Origin: Ovoidimarina sediminis
GTDB taxonomy: Bacteria; Pseudomonadota; Alphaproteobacteria; Rhodobacterales; Rhodobacteraceae
Assembly (NCBI RefSeq): GCF_032586175.1
Contig: NZ_JAWHTE010000004.1
Location: 186,001 to 250,000, forward strand
Length of the DNA: 64,000 bases
Reading direction: 5' to 3'
Of the stretch, positions 24,502 to 32,168 are shown piece after piece. Below the pieces are notes generated by a model. That model was not told where the DNA came from. It did no database searches and saw only the letters and a program-made list of their open reading frames with translations. The translations under genes were made by a program, and so were the position numbers. The first letter of the stretch is position 1. Each line of letters opens with the position of its first letter.

Positions 24502-24911
24502 GCGATCGGGTGCCCGGCCGGGGGCAAACGCTTCCGGCCGGGCCCAGACCACGGCGCGAATCCCCGAGGCGGAGCGCGCGCCGCCGTGGCGCCGGAGAGC
24601 GCTGTTTCCAGCCTGATGACAATTTGCCGCATCGGCGCCGGAGGCCGGAATGCCGCCCGAAGTGTATGCATTTGCATACCGCGCGCGGGCGAAGCGACGC
24701 CGTACGGGTCTTTTACCCTCAGTAAATCTTGAGAAATTCCTAAACTGAAAAGAAATTTGTATTTTTGCAGGTATATTTTCGAAATAAATTTACAAATTTT
24801 CTTAATGAACTGAGGGGGCAATACCGCCTTTCACAAATTTCTGTATTTTCTTGCCAGACGCCGCTGTTCCGGCCTTGCGGGACATCGAGAGGCGCGACTG
24901 GAGGAGATGCT
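24502..24911 (+). promoter_or_regulatory. 410-bp gap: hairpin, palindrome and AT-rich acs promoter region
   Basis: No gene is supported here. The left part carries the hairpin at 24512-24543. At 24664-24679 there is a 7-bp inverted repeat GTATGCA-TT-TGCATAC. From about 24715 to 24860 the sequence turns markedly AT-rich, unlike the rest of the window, and holds three copies of ACAAATTT: one inverted at 24753-24760 and two direct at 24792-24799 and 24833-24840, spaced 39 and 41 bp. GAGGAG at 24901-24906 is the ribosome binding site of acs. This is very probably the regulated acs promoter; the proteins that bind it cannot be named from sequence. Confidence 0.6.
24512..24543 (+). terminator. Hairpin after the LivK-like gene
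   Basis: Perfect 10-bp stem GCCCGGCCGG/CCGGCCGGGC with a 12-nt loop, starting 11 bp after the stop codon. No T-run follows. Probably the end of the transporter operon. Confidence 0.6.
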
Positions 24912-26879
24912 ATGACGACCCAGGGCGAGACGATTACCCCCAAATCATCCGAAAAAGTGCTGCCGACCCCCCATGTGGACGCCGAAGGATATGCCCGGAT
25001 GTATGCCGCATCCGTGGCGAACCCGGATGCCTTCTGGGGGGAGCACGCGCAGCGGATCGACTGGATCAAACCGTTCAGCACGGTGAAGAACACCTCCTTC
25101 GTACCCGGCAATATCGATATCCGGTGGTTCGAGGACGGCACGCTCAACGTCGCCGCCAACTGCATCGACCGGCATCTTGAGACGCGGGGCGATCAGACGG
25201 CGATCATCTGGGAGCCTGACGACACCTCGAAGGACGCGGTGCAGCACATCACCTACCGCGATCTGCATGCTTCGGTCAGCCGGATGGCGAACGTCCTGAA
25301 GGGGCTTGGCGTCGGGCGCGGGGACCGGGTGGTGATCTATCTGCCGATGATCCCGGAGGCGGCCTATGCGATGCTGGCCTGCGCCCGAATCGGAGCCATC
25401 CATTCCATCGTTTTCGCCGGGTTCTCCCCGGACGCGCTCGGGGCGCGGATCAACGGATGTGACGCGAAGCTCGTTATCACCGCCGATTACGCGCCCCGGG
25501 GCGGACGGGAAACGCCGCTGAAATCGAACACCGACGCCGCGCTTCTGCACTGCAAGGACGACGTCCAGTGCCTGGTGGTCAAGCGCACGGGCGGACAGAC
25601 GACCTGGACCGAACGGGACCATGACTGCGCCGCGCTTATGGCCGACGCCTCGCCCGATTGCCCGGCGGAGGAAGTGGGGGCGGAGGACCCGCTTTTCATC
25701 CTCTACACGTCGGGCTCGACCGGTCAGCCGAAGGGGGTGGTGCATACGAGCGGGGGGTATCTTGTCTATGCGTCGATGACGCACCAGTACACGTTCGACT
25801 ATCACGACGGCGATATCTTCTGGTGCACGGCGGATGTGGGCTGGGTGACCGGCCACAGCTACATTGTTTACGGCCCGCTGGCGAATGGGGCGACGACGAT
25901 CATGTTCGAAGGCGTCCCGACCTATCCCGATGCGGGCCGGTTCTGGGAGGTCTGCGAAAAGCACAAGGTCACCCAGTTCTACACCGCGCCCACCGCGATC
26001 CGCGCGCTGATGGGAGCGGGGCGTGAGTGGGTTGAGAAATACGATCTGTCGTCGCTCAGGCTTCTGGGATCCGTGGGCGAGCCGATCAATCCCGAGGCGT
26101 GGAACTGGTACAACGAGGTTGTCGGCAAGGGCCGCTGCCCGATCGTAGACACCTTCTGGCAGACCGAAACCGGGGGCCACATGCTGACCCCGCTGCCCGG
26201 GGCGACGAAGCTGAAGCCGGGCGCCGCGCAACAGCCCTTCTTCGGGGTGCAGCCCGTGGTGCTTGAGCCGACGAGCGGGGAGGTCATCGAGGGCAACGGC
26301 GTCGAGGGGGTGCTGTGCATCAAGGACAGCTGGCCGGGGCAGATGCGCACCGTCTGGGGCGACCACGCGCGGTTCGAGAAAACCTATTTCAGCGATTACA
26401 AGGGGTATTACTTCTCGGGCGACGGCTGCCGCCGTGACGCGGACGGGGATTACTGGATCACCGGCCGCGTCGACGATGTGATCAACGTCTCGGGCCACCG
26501 GATGGGCACGGCGGAGGTGGAAAGCGCCCTTGTCGCTCACGTGAAGGTCGCCGAGGCGGCGGTGGTGGGCTATCCGCACGACCTGAAGGGACAGGGGATT
26601 TATGCCTATGTGACGCTGATGAACGGTGAAGAGACGTCGGACGCGCTGCGCAAGGAACTGGAAACCTGGGTCAGGACCGAGATCGGGCCGATCGCCAAGC
26701 CGGATCTGATCCAGTGGGCGCCGGGCCTGCCCAAGACCCGGTCGGGCAAGATCATGCGGCGGATCCTGAGAAAGATTGCCGAGGACGATTACGGCGCGCT
26801 GGGCGACACCTCGACCCTGGCCGATCCGTCGGTGGTCGATGACCTGATCGCCAACCGGATGAACCGGAGGAACGGGTGA
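24912..26879 (+). CDS. acsA: Acetate-CoA ligase (AMP-forming), acetyl-CoA synthetase
   Basis: 655 residues from ATG 24912 behind GAGGAG; the frame is open upstream through an AT-rich stretch that is not coding. The length and sequence match Acs over the full protein: P-loop LYTSGSTGQPKGV (residues 264-276), FWQTETGGHM, YFSGDGCRRDADGDYWITGRVDDVINVSGHRMGTAEVE and the acetylation-site motif TRSGKIMRR with Lys613. It activates acetate with ATP to acetyl-CoA, AMP and pyrophosphate in the cytosol. The next gene, adenylate kinase, starts at its stop codon, and acetate-type symporter genes follow, so the locus is an acetate-scavenging operon. Lys613 indicates likely control by reversible acetylation. 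Confidence 0.96.
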   Translation: MTTQGETITPKSSEKVLPTPHVDAEGYARMYAASVANPDAFWGEHAQRIDWIKPFSTVKNTSFVPGNIDIRWFEDGTLNVAANCIDRHLETRGDQTAIIWEPDDTSKDAVQHITYRDLHASVSRMANVLKGLGVGRGDRVVIYLPMIPEAAYAMLACARIGAIHSIVFAGFSPDALGARINGCDAKLVITADYAPRGGRETPLKSNTDAALLHCKDDVQCLVVKRTGGQTTWTERDHDCAALMADASPDCPAEEVGAEDPLFILYTSGSTGQPKGVVHTSGGYLVYASMTHQYTFDYHDGDIFWCTADVGWVTGHSYIVYGPLANGATTIMFEGVPTYPDAGRFWEVCEKHKVTQFYTAPTAIRALMGAGREWVEKYDLSSLRLLGSVGEPINPEAWNWYNEVVGKGRCPIVDTFWQTETGGHMLTPLPGATKLKPGAAQQPFFGVQPVVLEPTSGEVIEGNGVEGVLCIKDSWPGQMRTVWGDHARFEKTYFSDYKGYYFSGDGCRRDADGDYWITGRVDDVINVSGHRMGTAEVESALVAHVKVAEAAVVGYPHDLKGQGIYAYVTLMNGEETSDALRKELETWVRTEIGPIAKPDLIQWAPGLPKTRSGKIMRRILRKIAEDDYGALGDTSTLADPSVVDDLIANRMNRRNG

Positions 26880-27559
26880 TGGACGGCGCGTCCGCCCTCA
26901 CATGCGCCCCGATCCTGATCCTTCTGGGCCCCCCGGGGGCCGGGAAGGGCACGCAGGCGCGGATGCTGCAGGAGCGGTTCGGCCTTGTGCAGCTGTCGAC
27001 CGGCGACCTGCTGCGCGCCGCCGTTGCCGCCGGCACGGAGGCCGGGCGGGCGGCGGAGCAGGTGATGAAGGCCGGGGGGCTTGTCAGCGACGAGATCGTG
27101 CTTGCGGTGCTGACAGAGCGGCTTGCGCAGGACGATTGCGCCCGGGGCGTGGTGCTTGACGGCTTCCCGCGCACCACCGCCCAGGCGGAGGCGCTGGACG
27201 CGATGCTGGCGGCAGGCGGGCAGCGCATCTCGGCGGTGATCTCGCTTGATGTTGATGCCGCGCGGATGGTGCAGCGGGTTGCGGGCCGGTTTACCTGCGG
27301 TGGCTGCGGCGAGGGCTATCACGACGATTTCAAGCCGACCCGAACGCCGGGTATCTGCGATGCCTGCGGGTCGGAGGAGATGACGCGGCGGACGGACGAC
27401 ACCGCCCGGACCGCCATGGCGCGTCTCGATGCCTATGCCGCGGAGACCGCGCCGCTCATCGATTACTACGACCGCAGCGGCACGCTGAGCCGCGTCGACG
27501 CCATGGGCGCGATCGACCGGATCGCGGCGGATATCGCGCGGCTCGTGAACGGGGCCTGA
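26879..27559 (+). CDS. adk: Adenylate kinase, zinc-LID type
   Basis: 226 residues from ATG 26879 (GGAGG at 26867-26871, 7 nt spacing; GTG 26876 is less likely). P-loop LLGPPGAGKGTQ with Lys23, LSTGDLLRAA, LDGFPRTTAQA, and a long LID carrying four cysteines in the CxxC...CxxC arrangement (FTCGGCGEGYH and GICDACGS). It converts AMP plus ATP to two ADP. Placed directly after acs it can recycle the AMP released by acetate activation. This is likely a second, locus-specific adenylate kinase, because the housekeeping adk normally sits in the ribosomal-protein cluster; that cannot be checked here. Confidence 0.93.
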   Translation: MDGASALTCAPILILLGPPGAGKGTQARMLQERFGLVQLSTGDLLRAAVAAGTEAGRAAEQVMKAGGLVSDEIVLAVLTERLAQDDCARGVVLDGFPRTTAQAEALDAMLAAGGQRISAVISLDVDAARMVQRVAGRFTCGGCGEGYHDDFKPTRTPGICDACGSEEMTRRTDDTARTAMARLDAYAAETAPLIDYYDRSGTLSRVDAMGAIDRIAADIARLVNGA

Positions 27560-27573
27560 GCCCTGCCAGACGG

Positions 27574-27605
27574 CGCGCTTTTCCCGGAACGTCCCGGGAA
27601 GCGCG
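27574..27605 (+). terminator. Hairpin between adk and the symporter genes
   Basis: Left arm CGCGCTTTTCCCGG and right arm CCGGGAAGCGCG pair with a two-base bulge around a short loop. It lies 15 bp after adk and 38 bp before the DUF4212 gene. No T-run; it may attenuate rather than end transcription, so that acs-adk and the symporter are expressed at different levels. Confidence 0.45.
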
Positions 27606-27643
27606 GAAGACCAGAAAGCGCAACTTGCGAGGAGGACACCAGC

Positions 27644-27928
27644 ATGGTGGATCATTCAGTCGACACTTCGGAGACCGCGACGAAGGACGCGGGCTACTGG
27701 AGCACAAATATCCGGATCATCGGCATTTGCCTGGCGATCTGGGCCATCGTGTCCTTCGGTTTCGGCATCATTCTGAGGCCGCTGCTGTCAGGCATCAGCG
27801 TCGGCGGCGCCGACCTTGGTTTCTGGTTCGCGCAGCAGGGATCGATCCTCGTCTTTCTGGCGCTGATCTTCTTCTACGCCTGGCGGATGAACCGGCTCGA
27901 CAAGCAATACGGCGTGGACGAGGAGTAG
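27644..27928 (+). CDS. DUF4212 sodium:solute symporter small subunit
   Basis: 94 residues after a strong GAGGAGG site. Two hydrophobic helices (residues about 25-47 and 61-82), with the conserved YWSTNIRIIGICLAIWAIVSFGFGIIL start and a FYAWRMNRLDKQYGV end. DUF4212 proteins are encoded directly before a large SSS-family symporter and are thought to be its small subunit. The large subunit starts 6 bp downstream. With acs and adk upstream, acetate or another short carboxylate is the likely substrate. Confidence 0.9.
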   Translation: MVDHSVDTSETATKDAGYWSTNIRIIGICLAIWAIVSFGFGIILRPLLSGISVGGADLGFWFAQQGSILVFLALIFFYAWRMNRLDKQYGVDEE

Positions 27929-27934
27929 GGAAAG

Positions 27935-29722
27935 ATGGACCAGTTTACACTCAACCTGCTGTTTGTGGGCGCGTCCTTCGCGCTTTACATCGGTATCGCG
28001 ATCTGGGCCCGGGCGGGCTCGACCTCGGAATTCTATGCCGCCGGGCGCGGTGTGCACCCGGTCACGAACGGGATGGCCACGGCGGCGGACTGGATGTCGG
28101 CGGCCTCGTTCATCTCGATGGCGGGCCTGATCGCCTTCACGGGATACGACAATTCGAGCTTCCTGATGGGCTGGACCGGGGGCTATGTGCTTCTGGCGCT
28201 TCTTCTTGCGCCCTACCTCAGGAAATTTGGAAAGTTCACGGTGTCCGAGTTTATCGGTGACCGGTTTTATTCGAAGACCGCCCGGATGGTGGCGGTGATC
28301 TGCCTTCTGGTTGCCTCGATCACCTATGTGATCGGGCAGATGCAGGGGGTTGGGATCGCCTTTGGACGGTTCCTCGAGATCGACGCCTTCTGGGGGCTAT
28401 TGATCGGGGCCTGCGTGGTTTTCGCCTATGCCGTGTTCGGCGGGATGAAGGGCGTGACCTATACGCAGGTCGCGCAATACTGCGTGCTGATCACGGCCTA
28501 CACGATCCCGGCCGTCTTCATTTCGCTGCAGCTGACGGGCAATCCGATCCCGGCGCTTGGCCTTTTCGGCGACCATCAGGGTTCGGGCGAGCCGCTTCTG
28601 GCGAAGCTGAACCAGATCGTGACCGACCTCGGCTTCGCGGAGTACACCGCGGCGCATGGATCGACCATCAACATGGTGCTTTTCACCCTGTCGCTGATGA
28701 TCGGTACGGCGGGGCTGCCGCATGTGATCATGCGGTTCTTCACGGTGCCGAAGGTATCTGACGCGCGCTGGTCGGCCGGGTGGAGCCTTGTCTTCATCGC
28801 GCTTCTCTACCTCACGGCCCCGGCCGTTGGTGCGATGGCTCGGCTCAACATCTCGGAACTGATGTGGCCGAACGGGACGGATGCGCCGGCGGTGAGCGTC
28901 GAGCAGATCGAAACCGATCCCGAATATGCCTGGATGGCGACGTGGCAGAAGACCGGCCTTCTGGGCTGGGAAGACAAGAACGGCGATGGCATGATCCAGT
29001 ACTACAACGATGCCAATCCCGATCTTCAGGCGAAGGCCGAAGCCAACGGCTGGGCCGGCAACGAGCTGACCAACTTCAACCGCGACATCCTTGTCCTGGC
29101 AAATCCCGAGATCGCGAGCCTTCCCGGCTGGGTGATCGGGCTTGTGGCGGCCGGTGGCCTGGCCGCGGCGCTGTCGACGGCGGCGGGCCTGTTGCTGGCG
29201 ATCTCGTCGGCGGTGTCGCACGACCTGCTGAAGGGCCAGCTGACACCGAACATGTCGGAGAAATCCGAACTGATGGCAGCGCGGATTTCGATGGCGGCGG
29301 CGATCGTGGTGGCGGTGCTTCTGGGGCTCAACCCCCCGGGCTTCGCGGCGCAGACGGTGGCCCTGGCTTTCGGTCTGGCGGCGGCCTCGATCTTCCCGGC
29401 GCTGATGATGGGCATCTTCTCGACGCGCATCAACAATGTCGGTGCGGTCGCGGGGATGCTGGCGGGCCTCGTTGTGACGCTCGTCTACATCTTCCTGCAC
29501 AAGGGCTGGTTCTTCATCCCGGACACCAACATGTTCACGGATGCCGACCCGCTTCTTGGCCCGATCAAGTCGACCTCGTTCGGTGCGATCGGTGCGGCGG
29601 TGAACTTCGCGGTGGCCTACGTGGTCTCCGGCATGACGAAGGAGACGCCGCAGCATATCAAGGACCTCGTCGAAAGCGTTCGCATTCCGCGCGGGGCCGG
29701 CGCGGCTGTCGAAGGCCACTGA
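27935..29722 (+). CDS. Sodium:solute symporter, acetate/ActP-like (large subunit)
   Basis: 595 residues with about 13 transmembrane helices. SSS-family marks are SEFYAAGRGVHPVTNGMATAADWMSAASFISMAGLI, GKFTVSEFIGDRFY and the GTAGLPHVIMRFFTVPKVSDARWSAGWSL segment that is conserved in acetate permeases. A soluble insert of about 70 residues (from TDAPAVSVEQIETDPEYAWMA to FNRDILVLANPEIA) separates two helices, typical of the DUF4212-linked subfamily. It would import a monocarboxylate with Na+. The preceding acs-adk genes argue for acetate; pyruvate or propionate remain possible. Confidence 0.9.
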   Translation: MDQFTLNLLFVGASFALYIGIAIWARAGSTSEFYAAGRGVHPVTNGMATAADWMSAASFISMAGLIAFTGYDNSSFLMGWTGGYVLLALLLAPYLRKFGKFTVSEFIGDRFYSKTARMVAVICLLVASITYVIGQMQGVGIAFGRFLEIDAFWGLLIGACVVFAYAVFGGMKGVTYTQVAQYCVLITAYTIPAVFISLQLTGNPIPALGLFGDHQGSGEPLLAKLNQIVTDLGFAEYTAAHGSTINMVLFTLSLMIGTAGLPHVIMRFFTVPKVSDARWSAGWSLVFIALLYLTAPAVGAMARLNISELMWPNGTDAPAVSVEQIETDPEYAWMATWQKTGLLGWEDKNGDGMIQYYNDANPDLQAKAEANGWAGNELTNFNRDILVLANPEIASLPGWVIGLVAAGGLAAALSTAAGLLLAISSAVSHDLLKGQLTPNMSEKSELMAARISMAAAIVVAVLLGLNPPGFAAQTVALAFGLAAASIFPALMMGIFSTRINNVGAVAGMLAGLVVTLVYIFLHKGWFFIPDTNMFTDADPLLGPIKSTSFGAIGAAVNFAVAYVVSGMTKETPQHIKDLVESVRIPRGAGAAVEGH

Positions 29723-29729
29723 TACCATC

Positions 29730-29759
29730 GGGGATCGCCGCAAGCGCGCGGCGGTTCCC
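29730..29759 (+). terminator. Hairpin after the symporter gene
   Basis: GGGATCGCCGC and GCGGCGGTTCCC pair with one small mismatch around AAGCGC; it is followed by TCTTCC. It starts 8 bp after the stop. A second perfect palindrome CCGCCCGC/GCGGGCGG lies at 29781-29796. Together they probably separate the symporter gene from the DUF294 gene. Confidence 0.55.
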
Positions 29760-29823
29760 TTCTTCCGGCCTCTGCCCTGTCCGCCCGCGCGGGCGGGGCG
29801 TCTTGCCAGAAAGGCCCTGAGAC

Positions 29824-31644
29824 ATGCCATTGTCGGACCACCTGACCCGGTTTCTCGCTTCGGTGCATCCCTATGACAGTCTTGCGGCGGGGGAACTTCA
29901 GGCCCTGGCGCGGCTGTGCGAGGCCCGGGAGATTTCGGCGGGTGAGACGATCTTCACCGTCGGCGAGGCAATCGGGCAGCTGTTCATCCTGGTCGAGGGC
30001 GAGGTGGACATCACCGACGAGGCAGGCGTTCAGATTTCTCTGCTGGGCCCGCGCAATTCCTTCGGGGAGCGTGCGCTTCTGCGTGGGGAGGCGGCGAGCC
30101 GGACGGCCGTGGCCACCAAGGCCACGACCCTCATTGCCCTGCCGAAGGCGCAGTTCTTCGCACTGATGGAGGCCGAGCCCCGGGTCGCCCGGTTCTTCGA
30201 CAGGGGGCGGCCGCAGCGGGCGGCGCAAAATGACCTTGCGACCATGGCAGTGGCCCGGCTGATGACGCCCGAGCCCGCGAGGTGTGCGCCGGAGACGCCG
30301 ATCCGTGCGGCGGCGGAGATCATGCACAAGCGGCGCATTTCATCGGTTTGCGTCGTGGGGGAGGACGGGTTTCAGGGGATCGTCACGCTTCGGGATATGA
30401 ACGGGCGGGTGATCGCCGGAGGCGCCGATCCCGGGGCCCCTGTGTCCACGATCATGACGGAGGCGCCGCTGACGCTGGGGCCGTCGGCGCTTGTCACCGA
30501 TGTGCTGCACCTGATGGTCGAGCGGGGGATCGGGCATGTGCCGATCCTCGATGGCGGGCGGCTTGCCGGCATCGTCACGCAGACGGATCTGACCCGTGCG
30601 CAGGCCATGACGTCTGCCGATCTCGTGGGCCGGGTCGCGAAGGCCGCGTCGGCGGAAGACATGGCGCGTGCGACCGCCGAGATCGCGAAACTCCTCGCTC
30701 AGCTTGTCGAGACCGGGAACCGGCACGAGGTTGTGACACGGCTTATCACCGATATCGCCGATACCGCGACCCGCCGCCTTCTGGCGCTGGCCGAGGCGGA
30801 GCTGGGTGCGCCGCCCGTGCCCTACCTCTGGCTCGCCTGCGGCAGCCAGGGGCGGCAGGAACAGACGGGTGTGTCCGATCAGGACAACTGCCTGATCCTG
30901 TCGGATGTGGCAACCGGGGCGGATGCGCCCTATTTCGAGGCAATCGCGCGCCACGTATCTGACGGGCTTGCCACTTGCGGGTATACCTATTGCCCCGGCT
31001 ACATGATGGCGACGAACCCGCGCTGGCGGCAGCCGCTTCGCGTCTGGCGAAGCTATTTCCGGGGCTGGATCGCGACGCCCGACCCCGAGGCGCAGATGCT
31101 GGCCTCGGTTATGTTCGATCTGCGCCCGATCGGCGGCGAGGAAAGCCTTTTCGAAGGATTGCAGAGAGAAACACTGAAGGCGGCATCGGAGAATTCGATC
31201 TTCACCGCGCACATGATTTCGAACTCGCTGAAGCATCACCCGCCGCTTGGGCTGTTGCGCGGGCTTGCGACGATCCGGTCGGGGGAATACCGCAACCAGA
31301 TCGACCTGAAACACAACGGGGTGGTGCCGGTGGTGGATCTTGGGCGGATCTATACGTTGCAGGGCCAGCTTGCCCCGGTGAACACGCGCGCGCGGCTTGA
31401 GGCGGCGATGGGCGCAGGCGTTCTGTCGGCCTCGGGCGGGGCCGATCTTCTGGATGCCTATGACCTGATCGCGACGACGCGGCTTGAACACCAGGCCGCG
31501 CAGATCCGGGCGGGGCGGGCGCCGGATAATTACCTTGATCCCTCGACCCTTTCGGATTTCGAGCGAAGCCACCTGCGGGATGCCTTCGTAGTGGTGAAGA
31601 CGATGCAATCCGCCGTGGGATCGGGAAAGGGAGCACTGGGGTAG
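29824..31644 (+). CDS. cNMP-binding/CBS/DUF294 nucleotidyltransferase-like protein
   Basis: 606 residues in four parts. Residues about 10-125 are a cyclic-nucleotide-binding domain with the phosphate-binding pattern FGE (80-82) and RTA (93-95) intact. Residues about 145-260 are two CBS domains (VSTIMTEAPLTLGPSALVTDVLHLMVERGIGHVPI). Residues about 330-440 are a GlnD-type nucleotidyltransferase domain with CGSQGRQEQ and metal aspartates at SDQDN (352, 354). The rest is the DUF294 C-terminal substrate-binding domain. Such proteins are often encoded next to DUF4212/SSS symporters and a DnaQ-like exonuclease, as here. A role in sensing cyclic nucleotide and adenylate state to control acetate uptake is plausible but unproven. 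Confidence 0.87.
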   Translation: MPLSDHLTRFLASVHPYDSLAAGELQALARLCEAREISAGETIFTVGEAIGQLFILVEGEVDITDEAGVQISLLGPRNSFGERALLRGEAASRTAVATKATTLIALPKAQFFALMEAEPRVARFFDRGRPQRAAQNDLATMAVARLMTPEPARCAPETPIRAAAEIMHKRRISSVCVVGEDGFQGIVTLRDMNGRVIAGGADPGAPVSTIMTEAPLTLGPSALVTDVLHLMVERGIGHVPILDGGRLAGIVTQTDLTRAQAMTSADLVGRVAKAASAEDMARATAEIAKLLAQLVETGNRHEVVTRLITDIADTATRRLLALAEAELGAPPVPYLWLACGSQGRQEQTGVSDQDNCLILSDVATGADAPYFEAIARHVSDGLATCGYTYCPGYMMATNPRWRQPLRVWRSYFRGWIATPDPEAQMLASVMFDLRPIGGEESLFEGLQRETLKAASENSIFTAHMISNSLKHHPPLGLLRGLATIRSGEYRNQIDLKHNGVVPVVDLGRIYTLQGQLAPVNTRARLEAAMGAGVLSASGGADLLDAYDLIATTRLEHQAAQIRAGRAPDNYLDPSTLSDFERSHLRDAFVVVKTMQSAVGSGKGALG

Positions 31645-31648
31645 GGCC

Positions 31649-32167
31649 ATGTTCATAGAACTGATCGCCACCGTTTTCGCCGGGATCGCCTGTGCCGGGA
31701 TCGCGCTGTTGCTCAATATCCTGACAGGCCGCCGCCTGCCGAAATGGGTTGTGCCGGTGGCGGCAGGGGCAGGCATGATCGCGATGACGATTTCGAACGA
31801 GTACACGTGGTTTCAGCGGACGGCGGAGCGTTTGCCTGACGGCGTCGAAATAGCCGTGACCGTGGACGAGCAAGGCTGGCTGAGGCCGTGGACAAAGATC
31901 TGGCCCTATACGAAACGCTTCGTCGCGGTCGATACCGGCACCGCACGGCGAAACGAAAACCTGCCGGGGCAGCGGATGGCGGATCTGTATTTCTTCGGGC
32001 GATGGTCGCCCGTCAACATGGCCCCGATGCTGTTCGATTGCGAGGGACGCCGTTCGGCGCTTCTGATCGACGGGGCGGAGTTTGCCGCCGATGGCAGCGT
32101 GGCGAATGCCGACTGGGAGGCGATGCCCGCTGGCGACCCGGTCCTCGCGCTGGTCTGCGGGAGCTGA
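31649..32167 (+). CDS. Hypothetical membrane protein
   Basis: 172 residues, starting 4 bp after the DUF294 gene and ending 1 bp before the exonuclease gene, so it is embedded in that operon. Two hydrophobic helices lie at residues about 4-25 and 33-50 (WVVPVAAGAGMIAMTISNEYTW). The remaining 120 residues look soluble and probably periplasmic (ERLPDGVEIAVTVDEQGW, RMADLYFFGRWSPV). No known domain is recognised. Its conservation with the flanking genes would be the best clue to its role. Confidence 0.65.
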   Translation: MFIELIATVFAGIACAGIALLLNILTGRRLPKWVVPVAAGAGMIAMTISNEYTWFQRTAERLPDGVEIAVTVDEQGWLRPWTKIWPYTKRFVAVDTGTARRNENLPGQRMADLYFFGRWSPVNMAPMLFDCEGRRSALLIDGAEFAADGSVANADWEAMPAGDPVLALVCGS

Positions 32168-32168
32168 G

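Noticed and set aside
24765..24911. Upstream in-frame start for acetyl-CoA synthetase
   Set aside because: The stretch is AT-rich promoter-like sequence, and the family start plus GAGGAG support ATG 24912.
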